NCBI RefSeq assembly: GCF_002234615.1 | Contig: NZ_NMQW01000012.1 | Location: 212,287 to 276,286 of the forward strand | Length of the DNA stretch: 64,000 bases | Direction: 5' to 3' | Origin: Paenibacillus rigui | GTDB taxonomy: Bacteria; Bacillota; Bacilli; Paenibacillales; NBRC-103111 | Shown here: piece after piece, positions 37,298 through 45,902 of the stretch | Position numbering within the stretch: position 1 is the first letter of the stretch | How the letters are laid out: each line of letters starts with the position of its first letter | The notes under the pieces: generated by a model | What the model saw: the letters and a program-made list of their open reading frames with translations, nothing else | Told to the model about the DNA's origin: nothing | The model's database searches: none | Position numbers and translations under genes: made by a program

Positions 37298-38380
37298 GTG
37301 CAGGAAAAGATAACGCCCTACCAAACTGCGATTATCGTATTCATGGCTCAATCCGGCATTGTCATTTTCAGCTTGCCTCGGCTTGTGGCTGAAACCTTCG
37401 GATTGAACGGCTGGATTGCCGTTCCCGGGTTCGGCATCATTTCGGCCATCAACCTATGGCTTGTTTCAAAGGCGTACCGTGCATGCAAAGGCAGAACGAT
37501 TTTCGAGGTTATGGAAGCGGCTTGCCCCAAGTCGCTGCTTTACCCGATATATTTGGTCATCGCCCTCACTTGGGCATTGCTCGGCTGTATGGTTGTGAAG
37601 GAATATGTCCTCATCTTCCAGATGCTTTCGTTTCCGACGACGAATCCGATGGTATTCAAGCTGAGCATCAGCGTGCTGGCCTTTTTGCTGCTCATCAAAG
37701 GGATCTACACCATCTCGAAAGCGATCACGATGTTTTTCTGGCTGTTCGCTTGGATGAATTTACTGATGCTGTTCTTCCTTCCCGATCTCGAGCTTGGCCG
37801 ATTGACGAGCTTTCTGTTTCACGAGGGAGAGCACCCTTTTAAAGGAAGCATCAAAATATTCACTGCTTTTCTCGGGTATGAGATCTGCCTGCTCTTGTTC
37901 CCTTATTTCGATGCTTCGGACAAATGGCATAAATCGGCCCAGATCGGCAATATGGCGGTAGTATTCGTGTATACTTCCATCTGTTTTATCGGGTATACTT
38001 TCTTCAGCTTCGAGCAGCTCCGTCACTTGACCTTCCCGATGCTGGAAACGCTGGCCTATATCCGACTTCCTTTTATTGAACGTCTGGAGAATTTACTTTA
38101 CAGCTTTCTGCTGTTGAATACTTTGGATACGGCCGTGCTGTATTATTGGTCCGCTCAACAAACGTTTCAGCGCATCTTCCCAAGGCTCAGCGACAAACGG
38201 CTTAGCTTTATTATTGTGCTCTGTTCATTTGCTATTGCTTTCATCCCCAAAACGATAAAAGAAGTAGAAGATTGGCTTTATGTCGTAGGGAATTCTGCGT
38301 TGTATATCGCTTATCTTCTGCCCCTCGCTATCATTGGCATCGGATGGATTTCGGGAAAGGAGCGCCCCTCGAATGGGTAA
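37298..38380 (+). CDS. Spore germination permease, GerAB type (second operon)
   Basis: A 360-residue membrane protein with about ten transmembrane helices, homologous in layout to the gene at 17240-18334. It starts with GTG at 37298, preceded by AAGGATGG at 7 bases. The first helix region TAIIVFMAQSGIVIFSLPR is typical. It begins 13 bases after the A subunit and overlaps the C subunit by 8 bases. Confidence 0.93.
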   Translation: MQEKITPYQTAIIVFMAQSGIVIFSLPRLVAETFGLNGWIAVPGFGIISAINLWLVSKAYRACKGRTIFEVMEAACPKSLLYPIYLVIALTWALLGCMVVKEYVLIFQMLSFPTTNPMVFKLSISVLAFLLLIKGIYTISKAITMFFWLFAWMNLLMLFFLPDLELGRLTSFLFHEGEHPFKGSIKIFTAFLGYEICLLLFPYFDASDKWHKSAQIGNMAVVFVYTSICFIGYTFFSFEQLRHLTFPMLETLAYIRLPFIERLENLLYSFLLLNTLDTAVLYYWSAQQTFQRIFPRLSDKRLSFIIVLCSFAIAFIPKTIKEVEDWLYVVGNSALYIAYLLPLAIIGIGWISGKERPSNG

Positions 38381-39467
38381 ACGGATCGCTGTCTGCCTTG
38401 TACTTTCCTTGCTGCTTACAGGCTGCAGGGATCAACTTATCCTGGAGCGGCTCGGATTCACCCAGTCCACCTCTTATGATCTGCTCCCTGACGGAAGACT
38501 AAAAATCAGTGTCAGCATCCCCAAAACCGACCCTGAGTCTACCGTTCGACGCGAGATCCTATCCACGGTTGCACGTACCAGTAAGGAGGGACGGCTTAAT
38601 TTATCCAGAAAGACTAATCTGATTCTCGTCAGCGGTCAGCTCCGGACCACACTGTACGGGCTGTCACTGGCTAAAAGCGGCTTATGGAGTCATCTGGATA
38701 CGCTGCAGCGGGATCCGACGATTTCTCCGAGAGTCAAAGTTGTCATTGTGAACGGGGAAGCCTCCCAATTACTGGAGCACAACTTCTCCCAGCATCCGCG
38801 CACAGGACAGTATATTGACCGTTTGCTGGAAAAAGAATCCAACGGCGGGAGCATCCCCCGTGTGACCTTATATGATTTCGTAAGGGATTACTACGACGAC
38901 GGAATTGACCCGGTCGCTCCAATTGTCGTCGGCCGTAAGGATAATATCGAGATGGACGGCATCGCTCTTTTTAAAAAGGACAAGTACCGGATGAGAATTG
39001 AGCCGGTCCAAGTCATGTTCTTCGCTTTGGCCCGCGGAAAAGTCAATCGCGGGGAGATGAGCATCGATTTGACCGGCAAGGAAGGCACCGAATCGGTCAT
39101 GCTCGACTCTGTTGAAAGCACCCGGAAACTCAAGGCAACCAAAATGAACAATGGTTCCATAGGTATCCACCTGCAGCTTTCCATTCGGGGAGCGATTCGG
39201 GAGTATATAGGGAAGCTTCGGCTGGCTGAGACCAAGGACCACCAGCTGCTGGAGGAGGCCATCTCCAGACATATCAGCAAGCAGCTGGAGGACATAATTC
39301 GCAATATCCAGAAGCATGGCGTTGACAGCCTTGGATTCGGCAAGGTCGTCCGCAACAGCTTAACCTATAAAGAATGGAAGGCTCTGGATTGGAATGCCGT
39401 TTATCCGCGCATTGCGGTCAAGCTGTCTGTCGGTATTCAAATTAAAGACCAAGGAAAATTGGAATAA
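38373..39467 (+). CDS. Ger(x)C family germinant receptor lipoprotein (second operon)
   Basis: A 364-residue lipoprotein C subunit with signal peptide and lipobox LLLTGC (Cys about 17). In place of the usual WxxxE/D-type start of the mature protein it has CRDQLILERLGFTQS. ATG 38373 has AAAGGAG about 10 bases upstream and overlaps the GerAB-type stop by 8 bases. The domain order matches GerAC. The operon ends in a terminator. Confidence 0.92.
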   Translation: MGKRIAVCLVLSLLLTGCRDQLILERLGFTQSTSYDLLPDGRLKISVSIPKTDPESTVRREILSTVARTSKEGRLNLSRKTNLILVSGQLRTTLYGLSLAKSGLWSHLDTLQRDPTISPRVKVVIVNGEASQLLEHNFSQHPRTGQYIDRLLEKESNGGSIPRVTLYDFVRDYYDDGIDPVAPIVVGRKDNIEMDGIALFKKDKYRMRIEPVQVMFFALARGKVNRGEMSIDLTGKEGTESVMLDSVESTRKLKATKMNNGSIGIHLQLSIRGAIREYIGKLRLAETKDHQLLEEAISRHISKQLEDIIRNIQKHGVDSLGFGKVVRNSLTYKEWKALDWNAVYPRIAVKLSVGIQIKDQGKLE

Positions 39468-39510
39468 CCCTCGAACCAGCTCTTTTTTCGAGAGTTGGTC
39501 GGGGGTTATC
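39467..39510. terminator. Terminator of the second germination operon
   Basis: AACCCTCGAACCAGCTCT pairs imperfectly with AGAGTTGGTCGGGGGTT directly after the stop codon. Confidence 0.75.
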
Positions 39511-39527
39511 TCGTTTCATCAAGCGGT

Positions 39528-39740
39528 CTATAAGCAGTAATCGTCGATAATATCACAGCCCTGCATGAAGCGAACCGGCTTCCCGGCCGGTTGAAGCGGG
39601 GAAAGCGGGTAAAATGTTTTTCCCTCGCATGCATCACAGGTTGTCTTGTAGCAATCGGATTGTTCCTCCAGGGTAGTTCCACAGCGGCAGCAGCGTTTGG
39701 CGGCATACAGTTCAAAGGGATTCATGGGTTCAACTCCCAT
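39528..39740 (-). CDS. Cys-rich small protein, YhfH-like
   Basis: A 70-residue protein with two Cys pairs (CCRCG and CDACEG) spaced like a zinc ribbon. The segment NPFELYAAKRCCRCG with LEEQSDCY resembles small YhfH-type proteins of Bacilli. AAAGGAGTG lies 9 bases before ATG 39740; a second ATG at 39725 also has a plausible GGGAG. A TATAAT box lies at 39772-39777 on the minus strand. The function is unknown. Confidence 0.65.
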   Translation of the reverse strand: MGVEPMNPFELYAAKRCCRCGTTLEEQSDCYKTTCDACEGKTFYPLSPLQPAGKPVRFMQGCDIIDDYCL

Positions 39741-39943
39741 CGGTCAGCACTCCTTTGATCGCTTTTCCCTTATTATACACCATGAACATTACAGTTATGT
39801 TACCGCTTTCAAAAATGTGTAAACTATTTTTCAATCCGAAATGTATAACAGATCGACTGACTTCCTACAGCACTGCACCGCGCGCCGGAAACTGCGCACG
39901 GTGTACCTGCACTCTATTCTATATTCCCCAACTTCGTGTATGC

Positions 39944-40765
39944 TCAATGAGCGGCTGATACTGCCTCAAATTCCGTTCCGCAAGGCCCGGCATCCTCGTT
40001 ATCCTCAAGTGTCACGTCGGTGCCGTCGTAACGGTACAACGGTTTATAATATTTTCCGATCCGTGTCGTATCGACATCCGAGTAGTGACAAATGAAAGCG
40101 CGACGGAACCGGTCGGCTGAACGGTTCGGATACGAGCCATGAATGACACTCCCATTGAAGAACAGCACGTCCCCTGCTTCCATGACAGCAGGCACCACCT
40201 CGTAGCCTTCGGGAACCTCGACTTCCTCTTTGGTGAAGGATACCTGGGGATCTGCCTGGTGCGGGCATTCTACAGCAAGCTTATTGGAACGCGGTACGAC
40301 CATCAGGCCTCCGTTCTCCTCGTCCGCCGGGTCCACAGCGGTCCACGCCGCGATACACGTTCCCGGCTCCACCTTCAAATAAAATTGATCCTGGTGCAGC
40401 GCCTGCCCCTTCGCACCGGGCGGCTTGAAATAAAACATGCTTTGAGCGGCGAGAGGGTCCCCACCGAACAAATCCGCCAAAATATGCATCACCTTCGGAT
40501 GAAGCATATACTCAAATGCTGTATCATTGATCTTATGCGGATGCATCATCCGCGGATACTGCTTCAAAATATCGCCGCCCGCCTCCTCCGCGGGGACAGC
40601 ATGAAAGCAGCCCGGGATGGTGCCCAGAGCATGGAGTCTCATAAATTCCTCTTTGATTTGCTCCACCTCCTGCGCGAACAATCCCCGGACTATCAAGTAG
40701 CCCTCCTCATGAAACTGATGCAGTTGCTGCTCGCTCAGTACGCCGCCCAGAACCTTGTTTGACAT
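39944..40765 (-). CDS. Phytanoyl-CoA dioxygenase (PhyH) family protein
   Basis: A 273-residue Fe(II)/2-oxoglutarate-dependent dioxygenase. Iron ligands are visible in ALHQDQFYLKVEPG (H-x-D) and in VIHGSYPNRSADRFRRAF (distal His and the 2-oxoglutarate-binding Arg). Bacterial PhyH proteins hydroxylate diverse small molecules; the substrate here is unknown. ATG 40765 has TTGGAGG 7 bases upstream. It is divergent from an AraC-type regulator, which probably controls it. Confidence 0.9.
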   Translation of the reverse strand: MSNKVLGGVLSEQQLHQFHEEGYLIVRGLFAQEVEQIKEEFMRLHALGTIPGCFHAVPAEEAGGDILKQYPRMMHPHKINDTAFEYMLHPKVMHILADLFGGDPLAAQSMFYFKPPGAKGQALHQDQFYLKVEPGTCIAAWTAVDPADEENGGLMVVPRSNKLAVECPHQADPQVSFTKEEVEVPEGYEVVPAVMEAGDVLFFNGSVIHGSYPNRSADRFRRAFICHYSDVDTTRIGKYYKPLYRYDGTDVTLEDNEDAGPCGTEFEAVSAAH

Positions 40766-40816
40766 CTGTCCATCCTCCAATTCATAATGTGGTTAGCTTC
40801 AATCAACTGACCTCAT

Positions 40817-40836
40817 TATAGAATGAACGTCGTTCC
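40817..40836. promoter_or_regulatory. PhyH promoter -10 box and palindromic operator candidate
   Basis: On the minus strand a TATAAT box (40817-40822) faces the PhyH gene. The palindrome GAACG-T-CGTTC (40826-40836) lies just upstream of it, in the spacer next to where a recognisable -35 box is missing. This fits activator dependence. Confidence 0.4.
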
Positions 40837-40851
40837 GGAGGAATGAAACAA

Positions 40852-41715
40852 ATGGCTGAAAACCTTAACGATCCTGCTGCATCCCACATGGAAGAAACGG
40901 CTTCCCCCCCTTCCGGTATTCTCATCGCAGGCCATTTCACCCAGCCCTTCGGCTATCAAACGTACCGCTCCCATGGAACGCGGGACTGGCTCATTACGTT
41001 CACGCTTTCCGGTTCAGGACAATACAGGCTGAACGACGAGCTGGTCACCTGCGCTGCCGGAGACATTGTTCTGCTTCCACCGGGAACACCGCATGATTAC
41101 CGGACGCCCGAGAACAGCGTATGGGAGTTTCTGTGGGCGCATTTTGTTCCCCTGCCCCACTGGTTCGGCTGGCTGGAGCTGTCCCGGGAGCCGGGTGCAT
41201 GGACCTCGCTCCACCTGGAGCCGGGAGAGCTGAAGGAGCGCGTCGAAGCAGCGTTCAAGCGGCTGCTCCGCGACAGTTTGGAGCTTGATTTTTACCGGGG
41301 ACAGCTTGCAATGAATGCCATGGAGGAAATCTTGCTGCTGCTCTCCCGGAACCGGACACGGCAAAAAAGCGGAACGCTCGATCCGCGAGTAGACGATATA
41401 TGGAATTATTTAAGCAGCCATATGAAGGAGCAGCACAGTGTGGAGCAGTTGGCAGCTCGCGTTGCCCTGTCCCCTTCCCGTTTGTCTCATTTGTTCAAGG
41501 AGCAGGTCGGAGAATCGATTATGGAAGCCCTTATGCGGCTCCGCCTGCGCCATGCTTCCAGGCTGCTCGAGCATACCTCCCTGCTTGTTGCCGAGATCGC
41601 GGAGGAGATCGGGTTTCACAGCCCTTTTTATTTCACAAAACAGTTCACAGCCCATTACGGGACAAGTCCATCCTCCTACCGTAAAGAGCTGCGGCTCCGC
41701 TCTGAGGGAAATTAG
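40852..41715 (+). CDS. AraC family transcriptional regulator
   Basis: A 287-residue regulator with an N-terminal cupin sensing domain (about 20-150; GDIVLLPPGTPHDYR) and a C-terminal double helix-turn-helix (about 185-285; VALSPSRLSHLFKEQVGES and IGFHSPFYFTKQFTAHYG). The second ATG at 40852 is preferred, since GGAGG is only 1 base before the first ATG (40843) but 10 before this one. It is divergent from the PhyH dioxygenase gene, its likely target. Confidence 0.92.
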   Translation: MAENLNDPAASHMEETASPPSGILIAGHFTQPFGYQTYRSHGTRDWLITFTLSGSGQYRLNDELVTCAAGDIVLLPPGTPHDYRTPENSVWEFLWAHFVPLPHWFGWLELSREPGAWTSLHLEPGELKERVEAAFKRLLRDSLELDFYRGQLAMNAMEEILLLLSRNRTRQKSGTLDPRVDDIWNYLSSHMKEQHSVEQLAARVALSPSRLSHLFKEQVGESIMEALMRLRLRHASRLLEHTSLLVAEIAEEIGFHSPFYFTKQFTAHYGTSPSSYRKELRLRSEGN

Positions 41716-41752
41716 CTACATGAGGAGAAGTTTAAGCCCGCAGGGTGCTCTC

Positions 41753-42736
41753 TTAAGCCAGCTCGTTCATCAGATCCCGGCTGATGTGCTGCGTTATTTG
41801 CTGCTGTTCTCTTAAAGCCGGCACTTCATCGGCAGTGCAGTTCTTCAAATCCTTCTCGACAAGCAGCAAAATCCACAAGCTATGCAGAAGCGCATAGTGA
41901 TAATAAGCCGTCATGAACGATTCCGCGTTGATTGATGTTCCGAGTGATGCCCGACGGCGGACATACGCCAGCAGCACTTCCTTTCTCAGGGAAGGCTCTA
42001 CAACAGGCTTGGTGTACCGCGGGCTTGTAATGTCGAGCAAATTATACAAATCCCAGAACACGGAATTACGATGAACGTATTCCCAATCCATAATGACAAG
42101 CTCGCCTCCGGCTAGCAGCGACAAATTCATCGGATGAAAATCACCATGGCTGATGACCATTGCCATCTCCAAGCCGTCCGGAAGGGGGGAATCGAGCAGC
42201 GTCATCGCTTGTCGGATCTGCTGTTCCGTCCATTGGAGTCTACCTAGCGTCTCCGCAAGCGACCACCCGGGCGTTACCTCCGTCACCTGCCTGCGCACTT
42301 CCTTCCAGCCCGGCGAATGTCCTTCAAAGGAAGCAGGGACCTGCTCCAGCGGAAGCTCATGCCATAGGGGGATTGCTTGTGCCGCATGCAGCAAGGTTCC
42401 CCAGTCCCAGTTATGTGTGAGCTCCCCCAAATCCTCGTAAATCGCCCAGAACCGTTTCGGGTCCTGATGCTCGGCATATGCCAGCAGACGGGGATAACGA
42501 ACCTTGAGCAGGGGCAGCACATTCCGGTATATCCATATTTCACGGCCCATCGTATCCTCATTCGTCAAAGGCTTAAATATATAGCTGCCATCGAGCCCCT
42601 TAGCAATAAACCTTTCGACCTTTTTGCCGTTCCGCCCGATGTATAAAATGTTCCGGCTGATGAGCTGTCCGTCATCCAGCTGACCGTCCTTCTGCACCAA
42701 CCGATCCCACGGTCCCTTTACCAACTCCGCACACAC
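41753..42736 (-). CDS. Aminoglycoside phosphotransferase (APH) fold kinase-like protein
   Basis: A 327-residue protein with the APH/choline kinase fold. The catalytic loop is ISHGDFHPMNLSL (about 195-207) and the metal site is VIMDWEY. The N-lobe has the ATP-binding Lys in SYIFKPL. Such proteins phosphorylate small hydroxyl compounds; no resistance role should be inferred. The start is probably GTG 42736 with AAAGGAA very close upstream; a TTG at 42724 is an alternative. It converges on the AraC gene. Confidence 0.85.
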   Translation of the reverse strand: MCAELVKGPWDRLVQKDGQLDDGQLISRNILYIGRNGKKVERFIAKGLDGSYIFKPLTNEDTMGREIWIYRNVLPLLKVRYPRLLAYAEHQDPKRFWAIYEDLGELTHNWDWGTLLHAAQAIPLWHELPLEQVPASFEGHSPGWKEVRRQVTEVTPGWSLAETLGRLQWTEQQIRQAMTLLDSPLPDGLEMAMVISHGDFHPMNLSLLAGGELVIMDWEYVHRNSVFWDLYNLLDITSPRYTKPVVEPSLRKEVLLAYVRRRASLGTSINAESFMTAYYHYALLHSLWILLLVEKDLKNCTADEVPALREQQQITQHISRDLMNELA

Positions 42737-42837
42737 TTCCTTTCGAACAAGCTTGTAGCCTCAATATATGCGATAATCGGCAGCGGATCAATTCATTTTT
42801 AACAATATCTTAATAAAAAGCTTTAATATGTAGATTG

Positions 42838-42877
42838 AGAAAAACCTAGCCTGCGGCTAGGTTAGGTCCTTGTCTAA
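42838..42877 (-). repeat. Terminator-like repeat, copy 2, at the end of the amidase gene
   Basis: On the minus strand AACCTAGCC-GCA-GGCTAGGTT is followed by TTTCT. The flank TTTAGACAAGGACCTA matches copy 1 at 26614-26648 except for one substitution and a 5-base insertion. The repeat supplies the last codons and the stop of the amidase gene. Confidence 0.8.
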
Positions 42878-44377
42878 ATTCGTACGTTGTGCTACTTCTT
42901 TATCACCCGGATCTGGCGGACTACGGAAAAGTGTTGCCTGCTCAAAGCTGTACGCAATGCTGATTAGTGTAGGTTCACTGAAAGCCCTCCCGGAAAAGAC
43001 AACACCAAATGGCCCCTGCGTCGAATCGCCATCCGCATCTATTGTTCCTTTTGCTGAGTAACCCGCGGGCACCGTAATAAGCGGATACCCTAACCGGGCA
43101 GCAATGTACATGCCATCGATGTCACCGGGTAACATTAAGGCATCTAAGCCGTGTTGATCGAGTGCATAGTCAATCCCTTGCGATACAGCCGGATAGTTAT
43201 ATTCCCGACGTTTAAGTTGATAGGTGATCTCGTTCAACGCATTTTGTTCCGAGCGAATCAGATTGTCTTGGCCAAACCTCAATGCGGAAACAGCATGTTT
43301 CTGATTATACTCAATCAGTTCTTGAAGAGAATGCACGGACAAATCCGAGTCCAGCTTCGATAAATAGCGATTCAGGCCGGTTTTGAATTCGTAGCAGATA
43401 ACATCATTGTTCCATGGCTGCTGTTCCAAGTGGAGGTCCACAGGATCGATCACTGCAGCACCTTGCTCACGCAAAACTTCGATAGCGGATTCCATGATGG
43501 AAAGTCTTTCTTCATCCAACGACCGGTAGTAATGTCTAGGAATCCCGATACGAGTTTTACCCAGAAAATCCCGGTCAAGATAAGTTGTGTAGTCATGACA
43601 GGTTCGATGCGGACTAGTCCATGTTGCCTTATCTTTTTCGTCAATCCCGACGATTGCCCCGAGTAGGATCGCTGCATCCGTGACCGTCCTGGAAATTGGC
43701 CCCGGCGTATCCTGACTTATAGAGATCGGGATAATGCCCCTGCGGCTCGCAAGCCCTACAGTAGGCTTTATTCCGACGAGAAAATGTTGGCTGGCCGGCC
43801 CTATAATCGAACCCGCGGTTTCAGTTCCGATCGCTGCTGCTGCCAGGTTTGCGGCAACAGCGGCAGCTGATCCTGAACTTGACCCGCTGACGAAGAGCTT
43901 ACCAGGTCCATAGGGATTCAATACATATCCGCCTCTGGAGCTGTATCCTGCTGGCATATGATCGGACATAAAATTCGACCACTCGGTCATATTGGCCTTA
44001 CCTAGAAGAACTGCGCCAGCAGCGCGGAGCTTTGCGGCTATGAACGAATCTTCAGCAGCAAACGACTCAGCCAATGCGACTGAACCAGCGCTCGTATGCA
44101 TCCGGTCGTGCGTATCGATGTTATCCTTCAGCAGGATTGGAATTCCGTGCAGCGGCCCCCTGCTGCCTGTTGCATTTCGCTCAAGGTCAAGATTCCTTGC
44201 TATTTCAAGCGCATCGGGATTGATCTCTAATATGGCATTGATCAAAGGATTATACCTATGAATGCGTTCGATATATGCAAGTACGAGGGCTTCGGACGTA
44301 CATTCGCCCGAAGACATTGCTTTTTGCATGCTCAGCAGATCGGCTTCTTGAATCCAATCCTGTAAGTTGATGCTCAT
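42857..44377 (-). CDS. Amidase signature family protein
   Basis: A 506-residue amidase with the Ser-cisSer-Lys triad of the family: Lys in ILLKDNIDT (about 83), cis-Ser in SGSSSGSAAA and Ser in ETAGSIIGPAS. It is not next to gatC or gatB, and the C-terminal part lacks the tRNA-amidotransferase layout, so a free-standing amide hydrolase is likely. Its final codons lie inside a terminator repeat found also at 26.6 kb, hinting that the 3' end arose by recombination. A GGCAGT/ACTGCC dyad sits about 35 bases upstream. Confidence 0.9.
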   Translation of the reverse strand: MSINLQDWIQEADLLSMQKAMSSGECTSEALVLAYIERIHRYNPLINAILEINPDALEIARNLDLERNATGSRGPLHGIPILLKDNIDTHDRMHTSAGSVALAESFAAEDSFIAAKLRAAGAVLLGKANMTEWSNFMSDHMPAGYSSRGGYVLNPYGPGKLFVSGSSSGSAAAVAANLAAAAIGTETAGSIIGPASQHFLVGIKPTVGLASRRGIIPISISQDTPGPISRTVTDAAILLGAIVGIDEKDKATWTSPHRTCHDYTTYLDRDFLGKTRIGIPRHYYRSLDEERLSIMESAIEVLREQGAAVIDPVDLHLEQQPWNNDVICYEFKTGLNRYLSKLDSDLSVHSLQELIEYNQKHAVSALRFGQDNLIRSEQNALNEITYQLKRREYNYPAVSQGIDYALDQHGLDALMLPGDIDGMYIAARLGYPLITVPAGYSAKGTIDADGDSTQGPFGVVFSGRAFSEPTLISIAYSFEQATLFRSPPDPGDKEVAQRTNLDKDLT

Positions 44378-44412
44378 AGATTAAGCCCCCTGGAACTGGT
44401 AAATTTTAGAAT

Positions 44413-44437
44413 GGCAGTCATATGGTAACATACTGCC
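44413..44437. promoter_or_regulatory. Dyad upstream of the amidase gene
   Basis: GGCAGT and ACTGCC arms are separated by 13 bases containing CATATG, just upstream of a TAAAAT box on the minus strand. It is a possible operator; the regulator is not identified. Confidence 0.35.
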
Positions 44438-44518
44438 TTGCCCAGGGGATAGGGAAAGTTTTGATAGATCTGATTTTACCAAAATATTCGGAACATCCCG
44501 CTCTTGACTGCTTGCCGC

Positions 44519-45496
44519 CTACGGCATTCTGCTTCCTCGCGAGCTCACGTACAAGGAATACCATTCCTCGCGGGTCAGCTCCAGCTTCGCTGCGTCTTGG
44601 CAAGCGCGGATGCGGGCGGCTTGACTTGTGCCGATAACCGGTTGAATACGGGCAGGATGACGCATAAGCCACGCCAGCACAATGGCTTCACGGGTCGTTT
44701 CCTTCTCTTCTGCCATCGCCTGAACGAGAGCCGCGGTTTGTTTTACAGCATCGCTTTGACCCTCCAAATCCTTCCCGCTGAACAGGCCTTTAGCAAGAGG
44801 GCTCCATGCTTGAAGCTGAATGTTTTCCATCTGGCAAAACTCCATGGTGCCGTCAGGGAAAGAAACCTGCGTCCCCTGCTTCTGGTTCTGGTGAATGCCG
44901 TTATCCAGCCAGTCCAATTTCAACAAGCTCATTTCAAGCTGATTCGCAATCAACGGCTCCTCGATGCTCGCTTGCAGAAAGCGGATCTGGGCGGCGCTCA
45001 TGTTCGAAACACCGAATGCTTTCACCTTGCCAGACTGCTTCAGCTGCCGGAACGCTTCCGCTACTTCATCGGGCTCCATCAACGGATCCGGACGGTGGAG
45101 CAGCAAAATATCGAGCGATTCGATATTCAATCGGGACAAAATGCCCTCCACGCTTGACGTAATATGCTCCTTGGAGAAATCGAACCTGCCGGGACGGCCT
45201 GGTCCCTCCTCGAACCGGATGCCGCATTTCGATTGAATGACGATTTGGTCCCTAAGCTCCGGACGCTCCTTCAATACTTGGCCGAATACGAGCTCCGCGT
45301 TTCCGCGTGCGTAAATATCCGCATGGTCGAACATCGTAATACCTATCGATTGCGCCGCCTCCACTGCTTCATGCGCTTGCTTAACAAGCTCGGGGGTTAC
45401 CGGATTGCCGCTCCAGCCTCCACCTAAACCCATGCAGCCCAATACGAGCTGACTTGCATTCCAACCGCGCTTTTGCAGCGGCGTCAACTTGCTCAT
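44519..45496 (-). CDS. Aldo/keto reductase
   Basis: A 325-residue NADPH-dependent oxidoreductase with a TIM-barrel fold. The catalytic tetrad is visible: Asp and Tyr in MFDHADIYARGNAE, Lys in IQSKCGI and His in LLLHRPDP. The C-terminal cofactor-binding segment is PVIGTSQAARI. It resembles the YdhF/oxidoreductase branch. ATG 45496 has AAGGGAGA about 8 bases upstream. A TATAAT box occurs further upstream. The substrate is unknown. Confidence 0.93.
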   Translation of the reverse strand: MSKLTPLQKRGWNASQLVLGCMGLGGGWSGNPVTPELVKQAHEAVEAAQSIGITMFDHADIYARGNAELVFGQVLKERPELRDQIVIQSKCGIRFEEGPGRPGRFDFSKEHITSSVEGILSRLNIESLDILLLHRPDPLMEPDEVAEAFRQLKQSGKVKAFGVSNMSAAQIRFLQASIEEPLIANQLEMSLLKLDWLDNGIHQNQKQGTQVSFPDGTMEFCQMENIQLQAWSPLAKGLFSGKDLEGQSDAVKQTAALVQAMAEEKETTREAIVLAWLMRHPARIQPVIGTSQAARIRACQDAAKLELTREEWYSLYVSSRGSRMP

Positions 45497-45684
45497 TCGT
45501 AATTCTCCCTTCAAAGACTCCGCATTCTCTGTGAAGCCTTATTCCTATTTGTAAACCATACACCTGATTATAGCGGACAGGCAGAGGATTGAGAATGACG
45601 CAACTTAGGTATACCTGCTAACTTTCAGGTAAGTCACGGGGCTGCACAAGCTTGCTTCAGGAAGGTGTTCAGCGGTCCGTGCTA

Positions 45685-45711
45685 TTCGACCGACAGCCAT
45701 GCAGGGCGACA
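45685..45711. repeat. Short dispersed repeat, copy 2
   Basis: TTCGACCGACAGCCATGCAG and the bases after it resemble 30156-30182, with three mismatches in 27 bases. It is in non-coding sequence. Confidence 0.4.
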
Positions 45712-45798
45712 ATAAGCGCTAAGGTTTTGCGCCATGCTGTGATCTGCTTGGGGGTGGGGACGGCATGGTTCGCCAGCTGTCATTTGTAACATGCACGC

Positions 45799-45831
45799 AA
45801 AAAAACAGGAGCTGCCAAAGGCTGCCCCTGA
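45799..45831 (-). terminator. Terminator of the rhamnogalacturonan operon
   Basis: On the minus strand CAGGGGCAGCC pairs with GGCAGCTCCTG around TTT, followed by seven T residues, about 70 bases past the yesT stop. Confidence 0.85.
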
Positions 45832-45902
45832 AAAAGTACGGCTGCATGTACGGATCCTTCTTCCGATCCTTGTTGTTCCCGTTTTTTTAAAAATTTCAAC
45901 TC

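Larger units (their letters stand above)
45497..45902. other. Region between the aldo/keto reductase gene and yesT
   Basis: It holds the reductase promoter region, a short dispersed repeat (45685-45711) and the terminator of the pectin operon (45799-45831). No gene is supported; open frames here lack start signals. Confidence 0.5.

Noticed and set aside
41753..42736. APH-fold protein as an antibiotic resistance gene
   Set aside because: The fold is shared by many small-molecule kinases; nothing in the sequence or context points to aminoglycosides.
42857..44377. Amidase as GatA of the Asp/Glu-tRNA amidotransferase
   Set aside because: No gatC or gatB next to it, and the sequence fits a stand-alone amidase better.
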